From positions 1 through 24,357 of the forward strand of contig CAMATO010000006.1 in NCBI GenBank assembly GCA_945861165.1: DNA of 24,357 bases, written 5' to 3'. The position numbers and the translations under genes were made by a program. The notes below the pieces were generated by a model, which was given only the letters and a program-made list of their open reading frames with translations, was not told the DNA's origin and made no database searches. Shown here one piece after another: positions 8,518 to 15,881 of the stretch (its first letter is position 1; every line of letters starts with the position of its first letter). This DNA is from Bifidobacterium breve (GTDB taxonomy: Bacteria; Actinomycetota; Actinomycetes; S36-B12; UBA5976).

Positions 8518-9005
8518 AAGCAATAGTTGCCCTCGGATCTAACCTGGGTGACAGATTTAATTTTTTGCAAAATGCGGTAATGGAAATCAATGCGATAAGT
8601 CAAAATAGAGTTACACATATTTCTAGTGTTTATGAGACTCTTCCTGTAGGGGGACCAGCTCAAGATAACTATTTGAATGCAGTTATTAGTTTGGAAACCT
8701 CATTAAATGCAGAAGAACTACTTCAAAAGTTATTAATAATTGAATTAAATTTAGGTAGAGAAAGGACTACAACTTGGGGTCCAAGAACAATTGATTTAGA
8801 TTTAATTTATTTTGAAAACCAATCAATTAATAGTCCAAATTTAGTGTTACCCCATCCCAGAGCTCACGAAAGATGTTTTGTCATGAAACCTTGGGTTGAG
8901 ATAGATCCAGCAGCTAATCTGGGAGACACGAGAATCGAAGAAATATTATTGAAGCTAGATTGCACTGGAGTCAACCTTTTTCCAACGACACTGGTGAATC
9001 AATGA
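8514..9005 (+). CDS. folK: 6-hydroxymethyl-7,8-dihydropterin pyrophosphokinase (HPPK)
   Basis: FolK transfers pyrophosphate from ATP to 6-hydroxymethyl-dihydropterin, making the FolP substrate. The protein shows ALGSNLGDR at residues 6-14, TLPVGGPAQDNYLNAV, GPRTIDLDLIYF (the magnesium-binding aspartates) and LPHPRAHERCFVMKPWVEIDP. At 163 residues it is the family size. It is joined to folB and to the downstream DUF3180 gene by ATGA overlaps, completing the folE-P-B-K set. Confidence 0.95.
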   Translation: MKAIVALGSNLGDRFNFLQNAVMEINAISQNRVTHISSVYETLPVGGPAQDNYLNAVISLETSLNAEELLQKLLIIELNLGRERTTTWGPRTIDLDLIYFENQSINSPNLVLPHPRAHERCFVMKPWVEIDPAANLGDTRIEEILLKLDCTGVNLFPTTLVNQ

Positions 9006-9502
9006 AGCCCACCACAGTAAAGAATATTCTTAGTTTCATGTTTATTTCAATGATTGTTGGTTATTTTTTAACAAGTATTTATGAGAATTTAACTAGTTCC
9101 TACATCCCTGTAAGCAGTAATACGATTATTGCTTTGGCTATCTTAAATTTTGCTTTGCTTTATTGGATCATTATTTTCAAGAACCGTTTGAGTGAGGCTA
9201 GAGATAAGAATCAAGTAATTTCCCAACGGAAAGCCCCACCACATCCTTTGGTTGCAGCTCGAACAGTTGCATTGTCTTTTGCTGGGAGTAGAGCGGCTTG
9301 TCTGATATTGGGATTTTATTTTGGAATGATTTTGAATTTATTACCAAATGTAGAACTGAGTCCAATAAAGTCACGGATTTTTATGGCCCTAATAATAATT
9401 GCCTTAAGTGCAATCTTGCTTGGACTTTCTTTATGGTTAGAAAAGATCTGTCGGATAAAAGATTCAGATGACAAACCGGGTGATAACGCATCTTTTGCCT
9501 AA
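9002..9502 (+). CDS. DUF3180 family membrane protein
   Basis: This is a conserved actinobacterial membrane protein of unknown function that nearly always follows folK. The predicted 166 residues contain four hydrophobic segments, roughly 8-27, 39-59, 93-113 and 124-146. Between the second and third is a basic loop with PHPLVAARTVALSFAGSRAA, which matches the conserved core I remember for DUF3180 (PLAAARAVALAKASS-like). I chose the ATG at 9002 because it overlaps the folK stop as ATGA; a TTG at 8960 in the same frame would add 14 residues lying within folK and is unlikely. Function is unknown; co-translation with folK suggests constitutive expression but no role in folate synthesis is shown. 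Confidence 0.82.
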   Translation: MKPTTVKNILSFMFISMIVGYFLTSIYENLTSSYIPVSSNTIIALAILNFALLYWIIIFKNRLSEARDKNQVISQRKAPPHPLVAARTVALSFAGSRAACLILGFYFGMILNLLPNVELSPIKSRIFMALIIIALSAILLGLSLWLEKICRIKDSDDKPGDNASFA

Positions 9503-9518
9503 AGAATAGAGTTCAGAT

Positions 9519-10379
9519 ATGACTCTACTGGTTCATGGCAATGCTGAACTTCGTTTGGCTATGAGCGGTTTAGGAAGCAATATTTGTCTAGTTCCCACCA
9601 TGGGAGCTCTTCACGATGGTCATGGGACATTAATTGATGCCGCAAAAGACTTTGCGGGTAAAGATGGGTGTGTAGTAGTAAGTGATTTTGTTAACCCAAA
9701 ACAATTTGGACAAGAAGAAGATTTTGAAAAATACCCTAGGAATCTTGAAAGCGATTTAAAGATTGCACACAGTGCAGGGGCACACATTTTGTGGGCACCA
9801 AGTGTTGAAGATGTTTATCCAGGCCATTGGCCTTTAGATATCGAATCTGATCCAAGATTTGAAATATTGGAAGGAAGAACTCGTCCAGGACACTTTGTCG
9901 CGGTTATCGAAGTTGTCACTCGACTATTTGACATTGTGCAACCAAATTTTGCTGTATTTGGTGAAAAAGATTTCCAACAATTAATTTTTATTTCCGAGAT
10001 GGCCCAAAAACGTGATCCACAAATTGGAATCTTGGCAGTACCAACTAAACGAGCAGCTGACGGTTTAGCACTTTCCAGTAGAAATGTTTATCTTTCTTCT
10101 GATCAAAGAAACGTGGCCCATTTAATTCCAGATGCGTTAAAAAAAGCAGTGCAACTAGCAAGTAAAGGTGCAACCCAATTTGAAATCAAAAAAACAGTGA
10201 CAGAAATGATCAATACTTCCGATCTAATAGAAATTGATTATCTTGAAATATTGAGCAATGATTTGACTGAACTAAAAACAGGAGTTGTGGGTAGAATTCT
10301 AATTGCCGTTAAATTGGGCAACACCCGCTTAATTGATAACATGCCAATTCTCTTACAGGATAAAAATGACTCAAATTAA
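9519..10379 (+). CDS. panC: Pantothenate synthetase (pantoate--beta-alanine ligase)
   Basis: PanC condenses pantoate and beta-alanine with ATP, giving pantothenate for CoA synthesis. The adenylate-forming HIGH-type motif is seen as VPTMGALHDGH, with His32 and His35; FGEKD (148-151) and DGLALSSRN (171-179) complete the nucleotide site. The length of 286 is normal. Two positions differ from the usual consensus: Gly follows the second histidine (GHGTLI rather than GHLxLI), and SDFVNP replaces the very common SIFVNP near residue 55. These may alter the pantoate pocket or be lineage drift. panB and panD are not in the window; coaX, the next CoA gene, lies downstream of nadBC. Confidence 0.93.
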   Translation: MTLLVHGNAELRLAMSGLGSNICLVPTMGALHDGHGTLIDAAKDFAGKDGCVVVSDFVNPKQFGQEEDFEKYPRNLESDLKIAHSAGAHILWAPSVEDVYPGHWPLDIESDPRFEILEGRTRPGHFVAVIEVVTRLFDIVQPNFAVFGEKDFQQLIFISEMAQKRDPQIGILAVPTKRAADGLALSSRNVYLSSDQRNVAHLIPDALKKAVQLASKGATQFEIKKTVTEMINTSDLIEIDYLEILSNDLTELKTGVVGRILIAVKLGNTRLIDNMPILLQDKNDSN

Positions 10380-12003
10380 TTTGGTACAAAGGTTAAATTC
10401 AACCGAACCTGGATGGACCATAAATGCTGATGTAATTGTTATCGGTTCAGGAATTGCAGGTTTAACTGCAGCACTTTCAGCCCGGGCAAAAGGTTTATCT
10501 GTTTTATTGCTTACTAAAGATGTGTTATCCACTAGTTCAACTTCTTGGGCACAAGGTGGAATTGCTGCAGCACTTGGTCCAGGAGATTCACCCGACCAAC
10601 ATTTTCAAGACACCTTGGAAGCTGGTGCTGGTTTATGTGATCAAAATTCAGTAAAAATTCTTGTCCAAGAAGGACCAGCAGCCGTACGAAGATTAATTAA
10701 TTTAGGTGCAACTTTTGATTTAGATTCATCAGGCAATGTGGCATTAACTAGAGAAGGTGGACACAGAAGACATCGCATTGCCCATGCGGGTGGTGATGCC
10801 ACTGGAGCAGAAATATCACGAGCCCTTGTTGCCAAAGTTTTAGCTGATCCCAAAGTAAGAATTTTTGAACATGCACTTGTACTTGATTTATTAAAAGATA
10901 AATTTGAAAGAGTTTGCGGAGTTACTTTGCACGTGATGGGTAAAGGAAGAATTGATGGAGTGGGTGCTGCATTAGCTCGCGCAGTAATTTTAGCAACGGG
11001 TGGACTGGGTGCAGTTTTTGAACAAACCACAAATCCATTAGTAGCAACTGGTGACGGGGTGGCACTGGCATTAAGAGCTGGCACAACTGTTGCAGATTTA
11101 GAATTTGTACAATTTCATCCCACAGTGTTATGGGTAGGACCAGATTCCAGAGGATCCCAACCCCTAATAAGTGAAGCAGTTCGTGGCGAGGGCGCAATAT
11201 TAAGAAATATAAACGGTGAAGCGTTTATGTCAAAGATTCACCCAATGAAAGATTTAGCTCCTAGAGATGTTGTGGCTCACGCTGTTCATGAGGAAATAAT
11301 TAAAAGTGGTAAACCATTTGTTTATTTAGATGGCACAAAACTTGGAAAAGATATTTGGCTAAATAGATTTCCAAACATTTTATTGAGTTGTCAGGAAATA
11401 GGAATTGATCCACTAGTTGAAATGATTCCGGTTGTTCCGGCAGCACATTATGCCTCTGGCGGAGTTATTTCAGATATGACTGGAAGAACTGATATTCCAG
11501 GATTATTTGCAGTGGGCGAATGCGCTAGCACTGGTGTGCATGGAGCAAATAGGTTGGCATCAAATAGCTTGCTTGAAGGACTTGTAGTGGCTGAACGAAT
11601 TGCGCAGCATTTAGTTGACTTACCAGCACAAAGTGAACCATTAATTGAAAATATTCCCTCAAATTTAATTGACGGCAAAGTCAGAAAAGAAATAACTGCT
11701 ACCACCACTAAAGGTGCTGGTGCGGTAAGAAATTCTCAAGGATTACAACAAACAATTAGTGATCTCGCACAATTAGCAAGCAAAACCACTAATCTTGCTT
11801 CCACCCAAAGTTGGGAAGCAACAAATTTATTAACAGTCTCAAGTTTTCTTTCAAATGCTGCTCTGCGGCGTGAAGAAAGTAGAGGTTCTCATTGGAGAAC
11901 AGATTTTCCAGCCAGAAACGATGAAAGGTGGCTGGTGAGAATACAAGGAAAATTAAATGAAGGTAAATTAGAACTTTCAGAAAAAGCTATCGGAAAGAAA
12001 TAA
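10366..12003 (+). CDS. nadB: L-aspartate oxidase
   Basis: NadB oxidises L-aspartate to iminoaspartate using FAD, the first step of de novo NAD synthesis. The Rossmann FAD motif VIGSGIAGLTAA begins near residue 25. It is followed by TSWAQGGIAAA, REGGHRRHRIAHAGGDATG, LATGGLGAVF, EFVQFHPT, the SEAVRGEGA and APRDVVA active-site segments, and the C-terminal FAD segment GANRLASNSLLEGLV. About 545 residues is the family size. The ATG at 10366 has AGGA upstream and overlaps panC by 14 bases; an in-frame TTG at 10333 is less likely. nadC follows after three bases. nadA, whose product uses the iminoaspartate, is not in this window. Confidence 0.95.
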   Translation: MTQINLVQRLNSTEPGWTINADVIVIGSGIAGLTAALSARAKGLSVLLLTKDVLSTSSTSWAQGGIAAALGPGDSPDQHFQDTLEAGAGLCDQNSVKILVQEGPAAVRRLINLGATFDLDSSGNVALTREGGHRRHRIAHAGGDATGAEISRALVAKVLADPKVRIFEHALVLDLLKDKFERVCGVTLHVMGKGRIDGVGAALARAVILATGGLGAVFEQTTNPLVATGDGVALALRAGTTVADLEFVQFHPTVLWVGPDSRGSQPLISEAVRGEGAILRNINGEAFMSKIHPMKDLAPRDVVAHAVHEEIIKSGKPFVYLDGTKLGKDIWLNRFPNILLSCQEIGIDPLVEMIPVVPAAHYASGGVISDMTGRTDIPGLFAVGECASTGVHGANRLASNSLLEGLVVAERIAQHLVDLPAQSEPLIENIPSNLIDGKVRKEITATTTKGAGAVRNSQGLQQTISDLAQLASKTTNLASTQSWEATNLLTVSSFLSNAALRREESRGSHWRTDFPARNDERWLVRIQGKLNEGKLELSEKAIGKK

Positions 12004-12006
12004 TAA

Positions 12007-12894
12007 ATGACAACCAAAGAGCAGGTTTACGAAAATTTACGCGAAGCCGGACTGGAACCTGAGTTAGTTCAAGCACTAGTCGATCTTGCAATTTCTGAAG
12101 ACTTAATGGGCGGTAGTGATGTCACCTCTCTTGCCACTATTCCTGAAACCCAAGTTTCTGAACTAGATTTAGTGACAAGATCATCTGGAGTTATTGCAGG
12201 TATTGATATTGCAGCATTAGTGTTTCTCTCCATAAGTGACAACAAAATAGCTGTAGAAAAATGTGTAACAGACGGAGCTACAGTCAATTCGAAAACCTGT
12301 TTGTTAACAGTTAAGGGTCAAACCATTGATTTATTAGCAGCTGAAAGAACAGCTCTAAATTTTTTAGGTCATTTAAGTGGAATTGCTACAACAACAAATA
12401 AATGGGTTAAAGAAATAGCTGGGACTAATTCCCAAATACGTGATACCAGAAAAACCACGCCAGGTTTACGACTTTTAGAAAAATATGCTGTAAAAGCTGG
12501 TGGGGGCACCAATCACCGTATGAGCTTAAATGATCAAGCACTAATTAAAGATAATCACATAATTGCAGCAGGTTCAATTAAGAAAGCTGTTGAGAAAGTT
12601 AGGGATAAATTCCCAGAAATTGAATTCGAAATAGAAGTGGATAATTTAACTCAACTTGATGAAGCCTTAGCAGCAAATGCACAACTAATTTTACTGGATA
12701 ATTTTGCCTTAGATGATTTAAAGAAGGCAGTGGGAATTGTAAATAAAAAAGCCAAACTTGAGGCTAGTGGCGGCTTAACTCTAGAAAATGCCCGCAAAAT
12801 TGCTGAGACTGGTGTGGACTTTCTAGCCGTGGGTGCCCTAACCCATTCGGCGCCAGTGTTGGATATAGGTGGTGACCTGAGAACTGTTCGCTAA
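12007..12894 (+). CDS. nadC: Nicotinate-nucleotide pyrophosphorylase (quinolinate phosphoribosyltransferase)
   Basis: NadC converts quinolinate and PRPP to nicotinate mononucleotide, CO2 and pyrophosphate. The diagnostic stretch is RDTRKTTPGLRLLEKYAVKAGGG followed by HR (residues about 144-168). Then come IKDNHI, EIEVDNLTQLDEAL, LLDNF and ASGGL with VDFLAVGALTHS near the C-terminus. Length is 295. It is tightly linked to nadB, and coaX begins 38 bases downstream with its own Shine-Dalgarno. Confidence 0.96.
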   Translation: MTTKEQVYENLREAGLEPELVQALVDLAISEDLMGGSDVTSLATIPETQVSELDLVTRSSGVIAGIDIAALVFLSISDNKIAVEKCVTDGATVNSKTCLLTVKGQTIDLLAAERTALNFLGHLSGIATTTNKWVKEIAGTNSQIRDTRKTTPGLRLLEKYAVKAGGGTNHRMSLNDQALIKDNHIIAAGSIKKAVEKVRDKFPEIEFEIEVDNLTQLDEALAANAQLILLDNFALDDLKKAVGIVNKKAKLEASGGLTLENARKIAETGVDFLAVGALTHSAPVLDIGGDLRTVR

Positions 12895-12932
12895 ATATGC
12901 GAGCTAATTTGGAGTTGCTAGGAGAGTAATAA

Positions 12933-13688
12933 ATGTTGTTAGCAATAGATGTTGGTAACACCAACACAGTTCTAGGTCTTTATGACAATGAAAAACTTAT
13001 TCAAAATTGGCGAATCAAAACTGATACCAATTCCACTGCTGATGAATTAATTTTAACTTATAACGGTTTATTAAAAGATCAACCTAAAGTAACTGGAATA
13101 TCTTTGTGCTCAACTGTTCCCTCAGTCTTAAGAGAAATGCGATGGATGCTGGAAAGATATTTTCCTGACGCTAAAACTGTGATTATTGAACCAGGAACAA
13201 AAACCGGAGTACCAATAATTACTGATAACCCTAAAGAAGTTGGTGCTGATCGAATTGCTAACTCTTTAGCAGTATTTGAAAGACACGGTGGACCTTCAGT
13301 GGTAGTTGATTTTGGAACATCAACAAATTTTGATGTGGTCAGTGAAAAAGGTGAATTCCTGGGTGGAGCACTTGCTCCCGGTATTGAAATTTCTTTAGAA
13401 GCTTTAGCGAATAGGGCAGCACAACTACGAAAAGTTGAATTTGTGAAACCAAGAAGTGTTATTGGTAAAAATACCGTTGAGGCGTTGCAGTCAGGTGCTC
13501 TTTATGGATTTGCGGGCCAAGTTGATGGAATTTTGCAAAGAATAATTGCTGAGATTGGTCCATTAAAAGCAGTTGTTGCAACTGGTGGTCTTGCACCATT
13601 GGTTGTTGAAGAATCAAGCACTATTACTCATCACGAACCAGACTTGACCTTGGAAGGCTTACGGTTAGTTTTCGAAAAGAACAAGTAG
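12933..13688 (+). CDS. coaX: Type III pantothenate kinase
   Basis: CoaX phosphorylates pantothenate, the committed step of CoA synthesis, and belongs to the ASKHA ATPase fold rather than the CoaA fold. DVGNTNT (residues 6-12) is the phosphate-1 motif; GADRIAN (104-110) and DFGTSTNFDVV (126-136) form the substrate and phosphate-2 regions, and VVATGGLAP is the adenosine motif. Its 251 residues match the family. AGGAGA lies seven bases before the ATG, one of the stronger Shine-Dalgarno sequences in this window. Its stop is 11 bases before lysS. It works in the same pathway as panC upstream. Confidence 0.95.
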   Translation: MLLAIDVGNTNTVLGLYDNEKLIQNWRIKTDTNSTADELILTYNGLLKDQPKVTGISLCSTVPSVLREMRWMLERYFPDAKTVIIEPGTKTGVPIITDNPKEVGADRIANSLAVFERHGGPSVVVDFGTSTNFDVVSEKGEFLGGALAPGIEISLEALANRAAQLRKVEFVKPRSVIGKNTVEALQSGALYGFAGQVDGILQRIIAEIGPLKAVVATGGLAPLVVEESSTITHHEPDLTLEGLRLVFEKNK

Positions 13689-13699
13689 TCTAGTTTTCT

Positions 13700-15202
13700 A
13701 TGAGCAACGATGCCCCAGTGGATTTGAACGAACAAGAACAAATCCGTCGCGAAAAACTTGCCAGAATTCAATCCCAAGGGATTGATCCTTTCCCAGTTGG
13801 TTTCAAACCAGATCACACATTCTTAGAAGTTAGAAACGAAAACAAAGATTTAGCACCAGAGGCAAAAACTGGAAAAATAGTTTCTATAGCTGGTCGAGTA
13901 ATGCTTAATCGCATTGCAGGAAAATTAATTTTTGCAACCTTGAGAGATGGTTCAGGTGATTTGCAAGTGATGATTGCAGCGGATGCCGTTGGGGAAGACT
14001 CAATTGAACTTTGGAAAGAAATCGTCGATTTAGGTGATCATGTTGGGTTAACTGGTGAAGTTGTAACAACAAAGCGTGGAGAACTTTCTGTTAAGGCCAG
14101 TAAATGGTTAATTACAAGTAAATCTTTAAAACCATTGCCTGATAAACATCATGGATTAAATGATCCTGAACAACGAGTACGAATGCGTTACGTAGATTTA
14201 ATTGTTAGACCAGAAGCAAGAGAGATGCTTCACGTGAGATCTAAAGTTGTTTCCAGTATCAGAAAATCGTTAACTGATCGAGGTTTTGTTGAAGTAGAAA
14301 CCCCAATGTTGCAGGTACTGCATGGGGGAGCAAATGCTCGTCCTTTTAAAACTCATATAAATGCTTATGACATAGATTTATTTTTACGAATTGCACCAGA
14401 ACTTTATTTGAAACGCTTACTGGTGGGTGGGGTAGATAGAGTATTTGAAATCAATAGAAACTTTAGAAACGAAGGTGCCGATACTTCGCATAACCCTGAA
14501 TTCACCATGTTGGAGATGTACCAGGCATATGGCGACTATGACGTAATGCGTGAACTGACTCAACACTTAATTCAGGAGGCAGCTAAGAATGTTTATGGCA
14601 AAGAAATAGCTAGACATTGGGATGATGAAGGAAACCACACTGAGCACGACATCAGTGGTCAATGGCCGGTGGTAAAAGTTTATGAAGGATTAGCTAAAGC
14701 AACTGGTGAAACAATAAATGCTGATACAGATGAAAAAACTTTAAGAAATATATGCGATAAATTAAAAATTTCTCATGATCCTAAATGGACTAGAGGCCAA
14801 GTGGTGTTAGAACTTTATGAACACTTATTGGAAGATAAAACAGTTCTTCCTACTTTTTATATTGATTTTCCAACCGATGTGTCTCCTTTAACTAGACAGC
14901 ACCGTAAAGATCACAGAGTTGCAGAGCGCTGGGATTTGGTTGCCTTTGGTGCAGAAATTGGTACCGCTTATACAGAATTAAATGATCCAATCGAACAAAG
15001 AATAAGACTAACGGAACAAGCCAAGCTTGCTGCAGGTGGCGATGTGGAAGCTATGCAAATAGATGAAGATTTCTTACGAGCACTTGAATACGGAATGCCA
15101 CCAGCCGGTGGACAGGGAATGGGAATTGATCGAGTCTTAATGATGTTAACTGGTAGAGGAATTAGAGAAACAGTTTTATTTCCGCTGGTTAAACCACAAT
15201 AA
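13700..15202 (+). CDS. lysS: Lysyl-tRNA synthetase, class II
   Basis: This enzyme charges tRNA-Lys. The N-terminal OB-fold anticodon-binding domain (about residues 55-150, containing IAGRVMLNR and LRDGSGDLQV) is followed by the class II catalytic core. Motif 2 is visible as VFEINRNFRNEGADTSHNPEFT and motif 3 as GGQGMGIDRVLMML near the C-terminus. Its 500 residues are standard. No clear Shine-Dalgarno precedes the ATG, so translation probably follows from coaX. argA starts one base after the stop. In many actinobacteria an lsr2 gene lies between this point and clpC; none is present here. Confidence 0.97.
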   Translation: MSNDAPVDLNEQEQIRREKLARIQSQGIDPFPVGFKPDHTFLEVRNENKDLAPEAKTGKIVSIAGRVMLNRIAGKLIFATLRDGSGDLQVMIAADAVGEDSIELWKEIVDLGDHVGLTGEVVTTKRGELSVKASKWLITSKSLKPLPDKHHGLNDPEQRVRMRYVDLIVRPEAREMLHVRSKVVSSIRKSLTDRGFVEVETPMLQVLHGGANARPFKTHINAYDIDLFLRIAPELYLKRLLVGGVDRVFEINRNFRNEGADTSHNPEFTMLEMYQAYGDYDVMRELTQHLIQEAAKNVYGKEIARHWDDEGNHTEHDISGQWPVVKVYEGLAKATGETINADTDEKTLRNICDKLKISHDPKWTRGQVVLELYEHLLEDKTVLPTFYIDFPTDVSPLTRQHRKDHRVAERWDLVAFGAEIGTAYTELNDPIEQRIRLTEQAKLAAGGDVEAMQIDEDFLRALEYGMPPAGGQGMGIDRVLMMLTGRGIRETVLFPLVKPQ

Positions 15203-15203
15203 A

Positions 15204-15704
15204 ATGTCTGCACTAACAATTCGTCCGGCCAAAACAACTGATGTTTCAACCATAAGAAAACTGGTAGATACATATGCTCCAGAGCGAAGATTACTTTCTA
15301 AAGCAACGGTTACCTTGTATGAAGCAGTTCCAGAATTTTTAGTAATTGAAAAAGATGGTCAAGTAATTGGCGCAGGCGCAATTCACGTTTTGTGGGAAGA
15401 CTTGGCTGAAGTAAGAACTGTGGCAGTATTTCCTGAATTTAAAGATAAAGGAATTGGTTCGCAAATATTGGAAGCATTAATTAATAGAGCCAAAGAATTA
15501 GGGGTAAGAAGAGTTTTTTGTTTAACCTTTGAAACCAAGTTTTTTGCTAAACATGGTTTTGTCGAAATTGAAGGCACACCTGTTGAGCCAGAGATTTATC
15601 AACAGCTTCTACAGTCCTATGACGTAGGTGTGGCAGAGTTTTTGGATTTGGACAAAGTGAAACCAAACACATTGGGTAACACCCGAATGATCAAACACCT
15701 GTAA
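15204..15704 (+). CDS. argA: Short-form amino-acid N-acetyltransferase (N-acetylglutamate synthase)
   Basis: This single-domain GNAT enzyme is expected to acetylate glutamate with acetyl-CoA, the first step of arginine synthesis. Its 166 residues closely follow the mycobacterial short ArgA (Rv2747 type) as I remember it: LVDTYA near the N-terminus, VTLYEAVPEF, AIHVLWEDLAEVRTVAV, the acetyl-CoA loop KDKGIGSQ, VFCLTFETKFFAKHGF, EIEGTPV, SYDVGVAEFLDL and the ending VKPNTLGNTRM. The classical long ArgA has an extra kinase-like domain that is missing here, as expected for this type. It starts one base after lysS and is the last gene before the clpC leader. Confidence 0.85.
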   Translation: MSALTIRPAKTTDVSTIRKLVDTYAPERRLLSKATVTLYEAVPEFLVIEKDGQVIGAGAIHVLWEDLAEVRTVAVFPEFKDKGIGSQILEALINRAKELGVRRVFCLTFETKFFAKHGFVEIEGTPVEPEIYQQLLQSYDVGVAEFLDLDKVKPNTLGNTRMIKHL

Positions 15705-15881
15705 TTTCGACTAAAACTACTTACCCCTACTTCTTGTTACCCATGGGGTAAATGAATACCACTTATAGGGATGTTTCCTCGACTTTTAGGTTGAATTTGC
15801 TAATTAAAACTAGAGACGTACTATAGATATAGAGGAAAAAAAACAATTTCCCCAAAGTTGATGCAAGGAGGCTTAAGTTAA
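15705..15881 (+). promoter_or_regulatory. clpC leader: nested inverted repeat, candidate promoter and strong ribosome binding site
   Basis: This 177-base gap separates the operon ending in argA from clpC. TTACCC (15737-15742), ATG, GGGTAA (15746-15751) form a 6-3-6 inverted repeat; an outer TTACCCC (15721-15727) pairs equally well with GGGGTAA (15745-15751). Further down, TTGCTA (15797-15802) and TACTAT (15819-15824), 16 bases apart, are possible -35 and -10 elements, with other AT boxes (TATAGATATAG) close by, so the exact promoter is uncertain. AAGGAGG (15865-15871) lies ten bases before the ATG and is a near-ideal Shine-Dalgarno. I see no CIRCE, HAIR (HspR) or CtsR sequence and no convincing ClgR box. 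The repeat could be an operator for an unknown regulator. Confidence 0.5.

Noticed and set aside
8960..9001. Longer DUF3180 protein from the TTG at 8960
   Set aside because: The extra 14 residues come from the folK coding end, and the ATGA junction at 9002 matches the other gene junctions here.
10333..10365. Longer NadB from the TTG at 10333
   Set aside because: It would overlap panC further, while the ATG at 10366 has AGGA correctly placed.
12007..12894. Incomplete NAD pathway because nadA is not with nadBC
   Set aside because: nadA is often located elsewhere in actinobacteria, so its absence from this window alone means nothing.
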